Source: WTGU01 sp965242855 (GTDB lineage: Bacteria > Pseudomonadota > Alphaproteobacteria > UBA828). From it: DNA of 64,000 nucleotides. The position numbers and the translations under genes are program-made. Under the pieces are notes generated by a model. That model saw nothing but the letters and a program-made list of their open reading frames with translations. It ran no database searches and was not told the origin of the DNA. Position 1 is the first letter of the stretch. Every line of letters starts with the position of its first letter. Positions 15,829 through 25,594 of the stretch are shown in pieces. The stretch spans positions 2,542,001 through 2,606,000 of the forward strand of contig OZ251509.1 of the NCBI GenBank assembly GCA_965242855.1, in the 5' to 3' direction.

Positions 15829-18492
15829 ATGCTGGACAAGACCTATCGGCCCGCCGAGTTCGAAGGCCGACTCTACGAGGCCTGGGAACGCGGCGGCGCG
15901 TTCGCCGCGCGTCCCGGCGGGGCGGGCGGGGCGCAGCCTTATTGCGTCATGATGCCGCCGCCCAACGTCACGGGCAGCCTCCATATGGGCCACGCGCTCA
16001 ACAACACCTTGCAGGACGTGCTGACCCGCTACCGGCGCAAGACCGGTCGCCGCGCGCTCTGGCAGCCCGGCATGGACCACGCCGGGATCGCGACCCAGAT
16101 GGTCGTCGAGCGCCAGCTGGCGGAGGAAGGAAGCGACCGCCGGCGCATGGGCCGCGAGGCGTTCATCGAGCGGGTTTGGGCCTGGAAGGCGGAATCGGGA
16201 GGCGCGATCCAGCACCAGCTGCGCCGCCTCGGCGCCTCGCCCGACTGGACGCGCGATCGCTTCACCATGGACGAAGGCTTGAGCCGGGCCGTGGTCGAGG
16301 TCTTCGTCGCCCTCCATCGGCAGGGCCTGATCTACCGGGACAAGCGCCTCGTCAATTGGGACCCGGCGCTGCGCACCGCGATCTCTGACCTGGAGGTCGT
16401 CCAGCGCGAAGCGGCGGACGGCAGGCTCTGGCACATCCGCTATCCCCTCGCGGACCGGCCGGGTGCCCATGTCGTGGTCGCCACCACCCGGCCCGAAACC
16501 ATGCTGGGCGATACCGCCGTGGCCGTCCACCCGGAAGACCCGCGCCACCGCAGCCTCGTCGGCGCCGAGGCCGTCCTGCCGCTGGTCGGCCGCCGCCTGC
16601 CGATCGTCGCCGACGCCCATGCCGACCCGGAGCAGGGATCGGGTGCGGTGAAGATCACCCCCGCCCACGACTTCAACGATTTCGAGGTGGGCCGCCGGCA
16701 CGGCCTCGAGGTCGTCAACCTGTTCGACGAGAACGCCCGGCTCAACGAGAACGTGCCCGAAGCCTATCGCGGCCTCGACCGCTTCGCCGCGCGTGAGCGG
16801 ATCGTCGCCGATCTTCAGGGCCTCGGCCTGATCGAGAAGATCGAGCCCCATGCCCATGCGGTGCCCGTCGGCGACCGTTCGGGCTCGGTCATCGAGCCCT
16901 GGCTCACCGATCAGTGGTATGTCGACGCCGCGACCCTCGCCGGCCCCGCGATCGAGGCCGTCGAATCCGGCCGCATCCGTTTCGTCCCGGAGCGGTGGGC
17001 GAACACCTATTTTGAATGGATGCGCAACATCCAGCCCTGGTGTATCTCCCGCCAGCTCTGGTGGGGCCATCGCATTCCGGCCTGGTACGGCCCCGACGGC
17101 CAGGCGTTCGTCGCCGCCGACGAGGCCGGCGCGCGGGAAGCAGCGGCGCGCCATTATGGCGAGCCCGTGGCGCTCACCCGCGATCCCGACGTGCTGGACA
17201 CCTGGTTCAGTTCCGCCCTCTGGCCTTTCTCCACCCTCGGCTGGCCGGAGCGCACGGAGACGCTGGCGACCTACTATCCCAACGACGACATGATCACCGG
17301 CTTCGACATCATCTTCTTCTGGGTCGCGCGGATGGTCATGCTCGGCATCCACTTCATGGGCGGGGTCCCCTTCCGCACCGTCTATATCCACGCGCTGGTG
17401 CGGGACGAGACGGGGCGGAAGATGTCCAAGAGCCAGGGCAACGTCATCGACCCGCTGGCGCTCATGGACGAATACGGCGCCGACGCGCTGCGCTTCACCC
17501 TCGCCGCGATGGAGGCGCAAGGCCGCGACATCAAGCTCTCCGAGAGCCGCGTCGCCGGCTACCGCAACTTCGCGACCAAGCTGTGGAACGCCGCGCGGTT
17601 CTGCGAGGCGAACGAATGCCGGCCCGCTCCCGGCTTCGCTCCGGCGGGATGCCGGAGCGTCGTCAACCGGTGGATCGTCGGCGAGGCGGCGCGGACGGCG
17701 GAGGCCGTTACCGCCGCGCTCGATGCCTACCGCTTCAACGAAGCGGCGGGCGCGGTCTATCGCTTCGCCTGGGGCGTGTTCTGCGATTGGTACCTGGAGT
17801 TCGCGAAGGCGCCGCTGGGCGGCACCGACGGGCCGGAGAGGCGGGAAACCCGCGCCGTCGCCGGCTGGGTGCTGGACACCGTCCTCGGCCTGCTCCATCC
17901 GTTCATGCCGTTCGTCACCGAGGAGCTGTGGGGCAGGCTCGACGAGAGCCGGGCCGGTGGTCTGATCGCGGCCCCCTGGCCGGCGCCCGGCGCGGACGTC
18001 GCCGATCCCGCGGCCGATCGGGAGATGGATTGGGTGGTGCGACTGATCTCGGCGGTCCGCGCCGTGCGCGCCGAGATGAACGTGCCGGCGGGAGCGCGAA
18101 TCACCCTCGGCCTGCGCGGCGCGGCGCCGGAGACGCTGGACCGGCTGCGGCGGCACCGCGCGGCCGTCACGCGACTCGCCCGACTGAGCGAGGCCGCGGC
18201 GCTGGAAGGCGCCGTGCCGCGCGGCGCCGTCCAGGCCGTGCTGGACGAGACGACCGTCGTCCTGCCGCTCGCCGGCGTGGTCGCGTTTGAGAAGGAGCGT
18301 GCGCGCCTCGAGAAGGAGATCGGCCGGCTCGAGGGGAGAATGGCCGGCATCGAGAGGAAGCTCGGCGACGAACGCTTCCTCGAGCGGGCGCCGGCCCATG
18401 TCGTGGACGAGCAGCGGGGACGCCTGCAAGAGGCACGGGACGCGCGGGCGCGCCTGGAGGAGGCGCTGGCGCGAATCGCCGCGTCTTCGTGA
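15829..18492 (+). CDS. valS: Valyl-tRNA synthetase
   Basis: An 887-residue class I aminoacyl-tRNA synthetase that charges tRNA-Val in the cytoplasm. The HIGH motif is HMGH at residues 52-55 after PPPNVTGSL, and KMSKS is at 531-535. The CP1 editing domain, with TTRPETMLGDTAVAVHP, is present. The C-terminal 65 residues form the arginine- and glutamate-rich coiled coil typical of ValS (EKERARLEKEIGRLEGRM). Length and domain order are normal. It is separated from popZ by 55 bases and probably cotranscribed. Confidence 0.98.
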   Translation: MLDKTYRPAEFEGRLYEAWERGGAFAARPGGAGGAQPYCVMMPPPNVTGSLHMGHALNNTLQDVLTRYRRKTGRRALWQPGMDHAGIATQMVVERQLAEEGSDRRRMGREAFIERVWAWKAESGGAIQHQLRRLGASPDWTRDRFTMDEGLSRAVVEVFVALHRQGLIYRDKRLVNWDPALRTAISDLEVVQREAADGRLWHIRYPLADRPGAHVVVATTRPETMLGDTAVAVHPEDPRHRSLVGAEAVLPLVGRRLPIVADAHADPEQGSGAVKITPAHDFNDFEVGRRHGLEVVNLFDENARLNENVPEAYRGLDRFAARERIVADLQGLGLIEKIEPHAHAVPVGDRSGSVIEPWLTDQWYVDAATLAGPAIEAVESGRIRFVPERWANTYFEWMRNIQPWCISRQLWWGHRIPAWYGPDGQAFVAADEAGAREAAARHYGEPVALTRDPDVLDTWFSSALWPFSTLGWPERTETLATYYPNDDMITGFDIIFFWVARMVMLGIHFMGGVPFRTVYIHALVRDETGRKMSKSQGNVIDPLALMDEYGADALRFTLAAMEAQGRDIKLSESRVAGYRNFATKLWNAARFCEANECRPAPGFAPAGCRSVVNRWIVGEAARTAEAVTAALDAYRFNEAAGAVYRFAWGVFCDWYLEFAKAPLGGTDGPERRETRAVAGWVLDTVLGLLHPFMPFVTEELWGRLDESRAGGLIAAPWPAPGADVADPAADREMDWVVRLISAVRAVRAEMNVPAGARITLGLRGAAPETLDRLRRHRAAVTRLARLSEAAALEGAVPRGAVQAVLDETTVVLPLAGVVAFEKERARLEKEIGRLEGRMAGIERKLGDERFLERAPAHVVDEQRGRLQEARDARARLEEALARIAASS

Positions 18493-18566
18493 GACGGCCC
18501 GCGCGCGGCTTGACCGGGACCGGCCGGGGCGGGTAAGCGGAGCGGCGCGGGCCGGGGGAGATCGCG

Positions 18567-20288
18567 ATGAGCGCGAAGTTCGACAAGTCGAAGCTGCCGA
18601 GCAGGCATATCACCGAGGGGCCGAAGAGCGCCGCTCACCGGTCGTTCTTCTATGCGATGGGGGTCTCCCGGCAAGCGATGAGCCGGCCCATCGTGGGCGT
18701 CGCGACGACCTGGAACGAAACCGCCCCCTGCAACATCACGCTGCGCCGGCAGGCGCAGGCGGCGAAGGCGGGGGTCGAGGAAGCCGGTGGCACGCCGCGC
18801 GAATTCACCACGATCACCGTGACCGACGGCATCGCCATGGGCCATCAGGGGATGAAGTCCTCGCTGGTCTCGCGCGACGTGATCGCCGATTCCGTCGAGC
18901 TCACCATGCGCGGGCATTCCTACGACGCCCTGGTCGGCATCGCCGGCTGCGACAAATCGCTGCCGGGCATGATGATGGCGCTGGTGCGGCTCAACGTGCC
19001 CGGAGTCTTCCTCTACGGCGGTTCGATCCTGCCCGGCCGTTTCCGCGGCCGCGACGTGACGGTCATGGACGTCTACGAGTATTACGGCAAGCTCAGCGAG
19101 GGTGCGGTCAGCGAGGCCGATCTCGCCGAGCTCGAAGCGGTGGCCTGCCCCTCCGGCGGCTCCTGCGGCGGCCAGTTCACCGCCAACACCATGGCCTGCG
19201 TCTCGGAGGCGATCGGCCTCGCCTTGCCGCATTCGGCGGGAGCGCCCGCGGTGTACGAATCCCGCGACGAGTTCGCCGTGGCCTCCGGCAACCGCGTCAT
19301 GGCGCTGATCGAGAACGACATCCGCCCCAGGGACATCGTGACGCGCAAGGCGCTGGAAAACGCCGCGACGGTGGTGGCCGCCACCGGCGGCTCGACCAAC
19401 GCGGGGCTCCACCTTCCGGCGATCGCCAGCGAGGCCGGCATCGATTTCGACCTGTCGGCGGTCGCCGAAGTGTTCGGGCGCACGCCCTATATCGCCGATC
19501 TCAAGCCCGGCGGCCGCTACGTCGCCAAGGACCTGTTCGAGGCGGGCGGCGTGCCGATCGTGCTCAAGGCGCTGCTCGACGGCGGCTACCTGCACGGCGA
19601 CTGCCTCACCGTCACCGGGCGCACTCTCGCCGAGAATCTGGCCGACGTGGCGTTCCCACGCGAGCAGGACGTCGTGCTGCCCACCTCGGCGCCGCTCTCG
19701 CCGACCGGCGGCGTGGTGGGGTTGAAGGGCAATCTCGCGCCCGAGGGGGCGATCGTGAAGGTCGCCGGCCTCTCCCGCCTGCGCCACGTGGGCCCCGCCC
19801 GCTGCTTCGATAACGAGGAGGAAGCGATGAAGGCCGTGGTCGGGCGCGATTATCGCTCGGGCGACGTGATCGTGATCCGCTACGAGGGGCCGAAGGGCGG
19901 GCCGGGGATGCGCGAGATGCTCGCGGTGACCTCGCAGATCTACGGCCAGGGCAAAGGCGAGGAGGTCGCGCTGATCACCGACGGGCGCTTCTCGGGCGCA
20001 ACGCGCGGGTTCTGCATCGGCCATGTCGGGCCGGAGGCCGCGGTCGGCGGCCCCATTGCGCTGATCCGGGACGGCGACGAGGTGACCATCGACGCGACGC
20101 GCGGCGCGCTCGGCGTCGCGGTCTCCGAGGCCGAGCTGGCGAAACGCCGCAAGAGCTGGAAACCGCGCCCGACGGATTATCAGTCCGGCGTGCTCTGGAA
20201 ATACGCGGCGACCGTCGGGCCGGCCTATCGGGGCGCCGTGACGCATCCGGGCGGCGCGGCCGAAACCCACGTTTACGCCGACATATAG
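18567..20288 (+). CDS. ilvD: Dihydroxy-acid dehydratase
   Basis: A 573-residue IlvD/Edd-family enzyme that dehydrates 2,3-dihydroxy-isovalerate and the related C6 acid in valine, leucine and isoleucine synthesis. The three iron-sulfur ligands expected for IlvD are visible: Cys55 (APCNITL), Cys128 (GCDKSLPGMM) and Cys200 (SGGSCGGQF). ATGGSTNAGLHLPAIA and TDGRFSGATRGFCIGHV-type segments are also present. It starts at ATG 18567 behind a GGGGGAG ribosome site. Close relatives in the family dehydrate sugar acids, but length and motifs fit true IlvD better. Confidence 0.93.
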   Translation: MSAKFDKSKLPSRHITEGPKSAAHRSFFYAMGVSRQAMSRPIVGVATTWNETAPCNITLRRQAQAAKAGVEEAGGTPREFTTITVTDGIAMGHQGMKSSLVSRDVIADSVELTMRGHSYDALVGIAGCDKSLPGMMMALVRLNVPGVFLYGGSILPGRFRGRDVTVMDVYEYYGKLSEGAVSEADLAELEAVACPSGGSCGGQFTANTMACVSEAIGLALPHSAGAPAVYESRDEFAVASGNRVMALIENDIRPRDIVTRKALENAATVVAATGGSTNAGLHLPAIASEAGIDFDLSAVAEVFGRTPYIADLKPGGRYVAKDLFEAGGVPIVLKALLDGGYLHGDCLTVTGRTLAENLADVAFPREQDVVLPTSAPLSPTGGVVGLKGNLAPEGAIVKVAGLSRLRHVGPARCFDNEEEAMKAVVGRDYRSGDVIVIRYEGPKGGPGMREMLAVTSQIYGQGKGEEVALITDGRFSGATRGFCIGHVGPEAAVGGPIALIRDGDEVTIDATRGALGVAVSEAELAKRRKSWKPRPTDYQSGVLWKYAATVGPAYRGAVTHPGGAAETHVYADI

Positions 20289-20297
20289 CCCGTGGCC

Positions 20298-21512
20298 ATG
20301 GCGAAGGAGGAAGACGCGCCGGCGCCTTACCGGGCCGACACCCTGCTCTCCGTCCTCGGGCGGGACCCGGCGGCCAATCACGGGGTGGTGAACCCGCCCG
20401 TCTATCACGCCTCGACGGTCCTCTACGAATCCACCGCCGCGCTTGAAGCGGCGACGACCGGCCCGCGCGAATACGGGAAGACCTATTACGGGCGGTTCGG
20501 CACGCCGACGACGTTCGCCCTGCAAGACGCGCTCGCGGCGCTCGAACGCGGACACCGGACGTATCTCTTCGGCTCCGGTAAAGCGGCGATCGTGGCCGCG
20601 CTGCTGGCCTTCGCGAAGAGCGGCGACCACGTCCTGATCAGCGACAGCGCCTACGGCCCGACGCGGGCGCTCGCCCGCGGGCTCCTGGCCCGTATCGGTG
20701 TCGAAGCTACGTTCTACGACCCGCGCGCCGGCGCGGGCGTCGCAGAGGAGATACGGGCCCGCACCAGCGTCGTGTTCGCCGAATCGCCCGGTTCTCTCAC
20801 CTTCGAGGTCCAGGACCTGCCGGCCCTCGCCGAGGCCGCCCACGCGGCGGGCGCGGTGCTGATCGTCGACAACACCTGGGCGTCGCCGCTCCTCTGCCAG
20901 CCCCTGGCACTGGGGGCCGACGTTTCCATCCAGGCGGCGACCAAATACATCGTGGGTCATTCAGACGCCATGCTCGGCGCGGTCACCGCGGCGGAGGCCC
21001 GCGTCGAGCCGGTGCGGCGCGTCTTCGAGGAACTCGGCGCCGCGCCCGGGCCCGACGATTGCTATCTCGCGCTGCGGGGGCTGCGCACCCTCGGCGTGCG
21101 GCTGCGCCGGCACGAGGAGACGGGCCGCCGGCTCGCCCGCTGGCTGCGCGCGCGGCCCGAAGTTCGCCGGGTGCTCCATCCCGCGCTCGAGGACGATCCG
21201 GGCCACGCCCTCTGGAAGCGGGATTTCGCGGGCGCCTCGGGCCTGTTCGGCGTCGTCCTGGAGCCGGCTTCCGAAGCGGCCGTCGCCGCCTTCCTGGACG
21301 GTCTTGCGCTCTTCGGACTCGGCTATTCGTGGGGTGGCTACGAAAGTCTCGCCCTGCCGACCCATCCCCACCGCATCCGCGACGCGACGGCCTGGGACCC
21401 GTCCTGCCCCACGCTCCGCCTGCACGCCGGCCTGGAGGACGCGGAGGACCTCGTCGCCGACCTCGACCGGGGCTTCGCCCGCATGGCCCGGACGCACGCC
21501 GGCGGCGCTTGA
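20298..21512 (+). CDS. metC: Cystathionine beta-lyase-like PLP enzyme
   Basis: About 404 residues of the Cys/Met-metabolism PLP family. YGKTYYGRFGTPT, the substrate-side LFGSGKAAI loop, DNTWASPLLCQPL and the Schiff-base lysine (Lys216 in AATKYIVGHSD) all match MetC, which splits cystathionine to homocysteine, pyruvate and ammonia. GYSWGGYESLALP is also typical. GTG at 20292 would add two residues. It follows ilvD by nine bases, forming a small amino-acid operon. Closely related C-S lyases cannot be told apart with certainty. Confidence 0.88.
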   Translation: MAKEEDAPAPYRADTLLSVLGRDPAANHGVVNPPVYHASTVLYESTAALEAATTGPREYGKTYYGRFGTPTTFALQDALAALERGHRTYLFGSGKAAIVAALLAFAKSGDHVLISDSAYGPTRALARGLLARIGVEATFYDPRAGAGVAEEIRARTSVVFAESPGSLTFEVQDLPALAEAAHAAGAVLIVDNTWASPLLCQPLALGADVSIQAATKYIVGHSDAMLGAVTAAEARVEPVRRVFEELGAAPGPDDCYLALRGLRTLGVRLRRHEETGRRLARWLRARPEVRRVLHPALEDDPGHALWKRDFAGASGLFGVVLEPASEAAVAAFLDGLALFGLGYSWGGYESLALPTHPHRIRDATAWDPSCPTLRLHAGLEDAEDLVADLDRGFARMARTHAGGA

Positions 21513-21559
21513 AAACACCCCCGCGCAGGCCTGGAGATCCGCGCACCGTGGCGGTTCCA

Positions 21560-21589
21560 TTGACAGCGAGCGGGCGGCTGCTGTAGAGG
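21560..21589 (+). promoter_or_regulatory. Candidate promoter of the rpmH operon
   Basis: A perfect TTGACA at 21560-21565 is followed after 18 bases by TAGAGG at 21584-21589. This fits alphaproteobacterial growth-rate promoters, where TTGAC is strong and the -10 is GC-richer. It lies 51 bases before rpmH, and no other promoter-like site is seen between metC and rpmH. Confidence 0.55.
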
Positions 21590-21639
21590 ATCGTCGCCTG
21601 TGGCCACGGGCGACGCGCGGCGGGAGCCGGGGGCGAGAC

Positions 21640-21774
21640 GTGAAACGGACCTATCAGCCGAGCAACATCGTCCGCAAGAGGCGGCACGGCTTCCGGCAGC
21701 GCATGAAGAGCGTCGCCGGCCGCCGCGTGCTGGCGCGGCGGCGCGCCAAGGGGCGCAAGCGTCTGACGGTCTAG
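21640..21774 (+). CDS. rpmH: Ribosomal protein bL34
   Basis: A 44-residue large-subunit protein beginning MKRTYQPSNIVRKRRHGF and ending KGRKRLTV. It has the full bL34 length and pattern. The start codon is GTG at 21640. It is the first gene of the rpmH-rnpA-yidD-yidC order that is conserved across bacteria. Confidence 0.97.
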   Translation: MKRTYQPSNIVRKRRHGFRQRMKSVAGRRVLARRRAKGRKRLTV

Positions 21775-21785
21775 GGGCGGTGCCG

Positions 21786-22157
21786 ATGCGCATCGCCATC
21801 CTCAAGAAGCGGCGGGACTTCCTGCGGGTGCGCGCGGCGCGCCGCCGCTGGGCGGCGCCGGGGCTGGTCCTCCAGGCGGCGCCCGCGGCGGAGGCCGAGC
21901 CCGGGCGCGTCCGCGTCGGCTATACGGCCAGCAAGAAGATCGGCAACGCGCCGGCGCGCAACCGCGCCAAGCGCCGATTGCGCGCGGCGGTGGCCCATGT
22001 TATGCCGGAACGTGCGCGGCAGGATCGCGACTATGTGGTCATCGCGCGTGTCGCCACGTTGACCCGACCGTTCGACGCACTGATCGGCGATCTGGTCGCC
22101 TCCCTCGCGCGAGTCGACGCGAAAGCGGGCGGACGACGGCGCGCGGAGCGCGTTTGA
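21786..22157 (+). CDS. rnpA: Ribonuclease P protein component
   Basis: A 123-residue basic protein that assists the catalytic RNA in tRNA 5' maturation. It carries the KKRRDFLRVR N-terminal helix and the RNR box in GYTASKKIGNAPARNRAKRRLRAA, followed by a DYVVIAR strand. It starts 11 bases after rpmH. A short Arg-rich tail follows the conserved domain. Confidence 0.96.
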   Translation: MRIAILKKRRDFLRVRAARRRWAAPGLVLQAAPAAEAEPGRVRVGYTASKKIGNAPARNRAKRRLRAAVAHVMPERARQDRDYVVIARVATLTRPFDALIGDLVASLARVDAKAGGRRRAERV

Positions 22158-22170
22158 GGACCGGAGAAGC

Positions 22171-22431
22171 ATGAAACCGATCGCGTCGCTGACCGTCGGC
22201 TTGATTCGCGGCTACCAACTGTTCGTCTCACCCTTCCTGCCGCCGGGCTGCCGGTTCGAGCCGACCTGTTCGCACTACGCCGCGACCGCGGTGCGGCGCC
22301 ATGGCGCGCTCGTGGGTCTCGCCTTCGCTGCCTGGCGCATCGCCCGCTGCAACCCGTTCTTTTCCGGCGGCGTGGATCCCGTTCCCGACCGGCCGTTCCG
22401 ACGCCCGCGGAACGGCCCCGCCCTCCCCTGA
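22171..22431 (+). CDS. yidD: Membrane protein insertion efficiency factor YidD
   Basis: An 86-residue YidD-family protein that helps YidC-dependent insertion. It has RGYQLFVSPFLPPGCRFEPTCS, HYAATAVRRHGA and WRIARCNPFFSGGVDPVP, with the three conserved cysteines. It begins 13 bases after rnpA, with a GGAG-type ribosome site, and precedes yidC. Confidence 0.96.
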   Translation: MKPIASLTVGLIRGYQLFVSPFLPPGCRFEPTCSHYAATAVRRHGALVGLAFAAWRIARCNPFFSGGVDPVPDRPFRRPRNGPALP

Positions 22432-22446
22432 ACGCGCGAACGGCGC

Positions 22447-24912
22447 ATGTTCGGCGAAGACAAACGCAATCTCATCATCGCGATCGCCGCGATCTTCGTG
22501 ATCCTGGTGGGCTGGCAGTTCCTGATGCCGGTGCTGTTCCCGCCCGCCGAGCGGACGGCGCGCGTCGCCGAAGCGCCGGCCCTGGACGCGCTCCCGGCGG
22601 AGCGGGTCACGGTCGAAGTCGTGGCGGGCGACGGGCCGGGAGCACCCACCCAAGCCCGGCAAGCCGGCATCGGCAGCCCGCGGGTCGCGATCGACTCGCC
22701 GCGCATCCGGGGCTCGATCTCCCGGCTCGGCGGGCGGATCGATTCGGTCACGCTGCGAGACTATCACGAGACCGCCGCCGAGGAGAGTCCGGAGATCGTC
22801 CTGCTCTCGCCACGCGACGCGGCGCGGCCCTACTTCGCCGATTTCGGCTGGGCGAGCACCGGCGACGACATCGCGCTCCCCCGCGCCGACACCCTGTGGG
22901 AAGCCGACCGCGTCGTCATCGACGCCGGGAGGCCGGTCACCCTGCGTTGGAACAACGGCGCCGGACTGTCGTTCACGCGCCGCATCGCGATCGACGACGG
23001 GTTCGTCTTCACCGTGACCCAGTCGGTCCGCAACGAGACCGACGCGCCGCTCACGCTCGTTCCGTTCTCGCGCATCGCGCGGTTCAGCACCTCGTCTGAA
23101 TCGATGCTGCCCTTCAAGCCGCTCTTCCTCTTCCAGGACGGCGCCCTCGGCGTGTTCGGCGGGGATTACCACGAGGCCGACTACGAGGACATGCTGGACG
23201 CCTACGACGCCTTGGGGCGCAACCCCCGCGCGCTCGACGAATACCGCTACCGGGCCTCCGGCGGCTGGCTCGGGATGACCGACAAATACTGGCTGGTGGC
23301 GCTGATCCCGGACCAGGAGACGCCGTTCCAGGGCAGCTTCGAATACGTCCCCGTGGACGACGGCGAGACCGATTCCTTCCAGACCATCTACGAGGCGGCG
23401 CCGTTCACGGTGAATCCGGGCCAGACGGTCTCGCTCACCTCGCACCTCTTCGCCGGCGCCAAGGAGATCAACCTCCTCGACCGCTACGAGGAGACGCTGG
23501 GCGCGGAACGCCTGGACTTGGCCGTGGATTTCGGGCCGACGTGGTTCCTCTCGAAGCCGCTGTTCTACGTCATCGACTTCTTCAACCGGGCGACGGGGAA
23601 CTTCGGCGTCGCCATCCTGCTGCTCACGATCTGCGTGCGCGTGCTGCTGTTCCCGCTGGCCAACAAGGCCTACGCCTCCATGAGCCGGATGCGGAAATTG
23701 CAGCCGGAGATGATCCGTCTGCGCGAGCGTTTCAAGGACGACAAGCAGCGGATGAACAGCGAGCTGATGAAGCTCTACCGCGAGCAGAAGGCGAACCCGG
23801 TCGCCGGCTGCCTGCCGCTGCTGGCCCAGATCCCGGTGTTCTTCGCGCTCTACTACATGCTGTTCGTCACCATCGAAATGCGCCACGCGCCGTTCTTCGG
23901 CTGGATCGATGATCTTTCGGCGCCCGATCCGATGACCTTCATCACCGGTTTCGGCCTGCTGGAGTGGCCGGCGCCGGAATTCCTGCTGATCGGCATCTGG
24001 CCGCTCCTCTTCGGCGCCACGATGTGGCTCCAGATGAAGCTCAACCCGCAGCCGATGGAGCCGATCCAGCAGAAGATCCTGATGGCCCTGCCCATCGTGT
24101 TCCTGTTCCTGTTCGCGCGGTTCCCGGCCGGGCTGGTGGTGTACTGGACCTGGAACAACGTGCTCTCCATCGGCCAGCAATGGCTGATCATGCGCCGCAT
24201 GGGCATCACCCGGCAGAGCCTCGCCGAGGACGCCGAGAAGATCCGCAAGATCAAGGAGGCAGCCGAAAAGGGCACGCTGGTCAAGCCGAGCCGCTCGCCC
24301 CGGAAGGAGCGCGCGCGCGCGGGCGAGCCCGACACCGCGCCGCGCCGTGCCCGCAAGCCGGCCGCGCGCCGCAAGACCGCCGCACCGGAGCCGGACGCTG
24401 CCGCCCGCGCGCCGACGAGCGAACGGAAGGGCCCGCGCCGCGCCGCTGCGGCGGGCGGCGGCGCGCGACGCGAGAGGACCAGCGCCAAGCGCACGGCGGC
24501 GGCGCGCGACGAGGCGGCCGATGCCGCGCGCGGGCCGGCGAAGCGCAAGGCGCCCGCGCACCGCAAGCCCGCGCCGCGAAAACCGGCCGCCGCGCCCCGC
24601 GGGCGAAAGCCCGGGACCCGGCGCAAGGCGGCTCCGCCGGGCGCGGCGCAGGTGAGCCTGCTCGAGCGCGTGAAGGCCGGCTTCGGCGGGAGCACTCCCC
24701 CGCCGAAGCCGGAACCGAAGGAACCGCCCCGGAAATCGCGCAGGCAACGCAAGGCAGAGCGCGCCGCCGCGCAGGCCGAAGGAGCCGGCGAGAGCGCGAC
24801 GGCGGAACGGGACGCCCCCCGGGACGAACACACCGACGACGGCGAATGGGCGGGACAGAGATCGGCCGGGCCGAGGCGGACGAAGGCGCGGAAGCGCGCG
24901 AGGCCGCGCTAG
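22447..24912 (+). CDS. yidC: Membrane protein insertase YidC with a long basic C-terminal tail
   Basis: An 821-residue insertase of the inner membrane. The order is the first helix (residues about 9-28), the large periplasmic beta domain, then the conserved core beginning FFNRATGNFGVAILLLT, with MRKLQPEMIRLRERFKDDKQRM, CLPLLAQIPVFFALYYMLF and GLVVYWTWNNVLSIGQQWLIMRRMG. The core ends near residue 605. Alphaproteobacterial YidC is usually under 620 residues. Here about 210 more follow, rich in Arg, Lys, Ala and Pro (runs such as RKPAARRKTAAPEP), likely cytoplasmic and disordered. Such a tail could dock ribosomes, which is inference. The 3' end overlaps engB by 67 bases in another frame. Confidence 0.95.
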   Translation: MFGEDKRNLIIAIAAIFVILVGWQFLMPVLFPPAERTARVAEAPALDALPAERVTVEVVAGDGPGAPTQARQAGIGSPRVAIDSPRIRGSISRLGGRIDSVTLRDYHETAAEESPEIVLLSPRDAARPYFADFGWASTGDDIALPRADTLWEADRVVIDAGRPVTLRWNNGAGLSFTRRIAIDDGFVFTVTQSVRNETDAPLTLVPFSRIARFSTSSESMLPFKPLFLFQDGALGVFGGDYHEADYEDMLDAYDALGRNPRALDEYRYRASGGWLGMTDKYWLVALIPDQETPFQGSFEYVPVDDGETDSFQTIYEAAPFTVNPGQTVSLTSHLFAGAKEINLLDRYEETLGAERLDLAVDFGPTWFLSKPLFYVIDFFNRATGNFGVAILLLTICVRVLLFPLANKAYASMSRMRKLQPEMIRLRERFKDDKQRMNSELMKLYREQKANPVAGCLPLLAQIPVFFALYYMLFVTIEMRHAPFFGWIDDLSAPDPMTFITGFGLLEWPAPEFLLIGIWPLLFGATMWLQMKLNPQPMEPIQQKILMALPIVFLFLFARFPAGLVVYWTWNNVLSIGQQWLIMRRMGITRQSLAEDAEKIRKIKEAAEKGTLVKPSRSPRKERARAGEPDTAPRRARKPAARRKTAAPEPDAAARAPTSERKGPRRAAAAGGGARRERTSAKRTAAARDEAADAARGPAKRKAPAHRKPAPRKPAAAPRGRKPGTRRKAAPPGAAQVSLLERVKAGFGGSTPPPKPEPKEPPRKSRRQRKAERAAAQAEGAGESATAERDAPRDEHTDDGEWAGQRSAGPRRTKARKRARPR

Positions 24913-25532
24913 AAGCCGGGCGCCGGCTGTTCGCCCAGCCCTGCCGCTTCGTTTCAGGCGCCGCCGTCCTCGCCGCACTGCCCGCGCCCGCCCTGCCGGA
25001 AATCGCCTTCGCCGGGCGCTCCAACGTGGGCAAGTCGAGCCTCGTCAACGCCCTCACCGGCCGTCGCGCACTCGCCCGCATCTCGAACACGCCGGGACGC
25101 ACGCGGGAGCTGAATTTCTTCGACCTGGCCGGCCGCCTGATGCTCGTGGACCTGCCGGGCTACGGCTACGCCGCCGCATCCAAGCGGAAGGTCGCCGCGT
25201 GGACCCGCCTCGCGGACGCCTATCTCCGCGGCCGGCCGACTCTGAGACGGGTCTGCCTGCTGCTCGACGCGCGGCGGGGCATCGCGGAGGCGGACGCGCC
25301 GCTCATGGCCGCGTTCGACCGGAACGCCGTGCCCTTCCTCGCCGTGCTCACCAAATGCGACAAGCTGGAGCCGGCGGCGCTGGCGGCCACGGCGGAGGTG
25401 CTGGAAGCGGCGCTCGCCAAGCACGTCGCCGCCTATCCTTCGCTGATCGCCACCAGCGCCCGCACCGGCACGGGCGTAGCCCAACTCAGGGCCCATCTCG
25501 CGGCGCTGGCCAAGGCCGAGGGAATCGGTTAG
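24846..25532 (+). CDS. engB: Ribosome biogenesis GTPase EngB (YihA/YsxC)
   Basis: A 228-residue TRAFAC GTPase needed for large-subunit assembly. G1 is GRSNVGKSS, G2 lies in ISNTPGRTRELNFF, G3 is DLPGYGYA, G4 is TKCD and G5 is TSARTG. The start at ATG 24846 lies inside the yidC tail, giving a short extra N-terminal segment. In-frame starts downstream would trim it but are not better supported. The position between yidC and argB is the usual alphaproteobacterial order. Confidence 0.94.
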   Translation: MGGTEIGRAEADEGAEAREAALEAGRRLFAQPCRFVSGAAVLAALPAPALPEIAFAGRSNVGKSSLVNALTGRRALARISNTPGRTRELNFFDLAGRLMLVDLPGYGYAAASKRKVAAWTRLADAYLRGRPTLRRVCLLLDARRGIAEADAPLMAAFDRNAVPFLAVLTKCDKLEPAALAATAEVLEAALAKHVAAYPSLIATSARTGTGVAQLRAHLAALAKAEGIG

Positions 25533-25594
25533 TGATCCGCCGCCGGCGGGCGCGAGACTCCGCCGGGCAGGCGCCTCCCCGAGCGATCCGGCAC

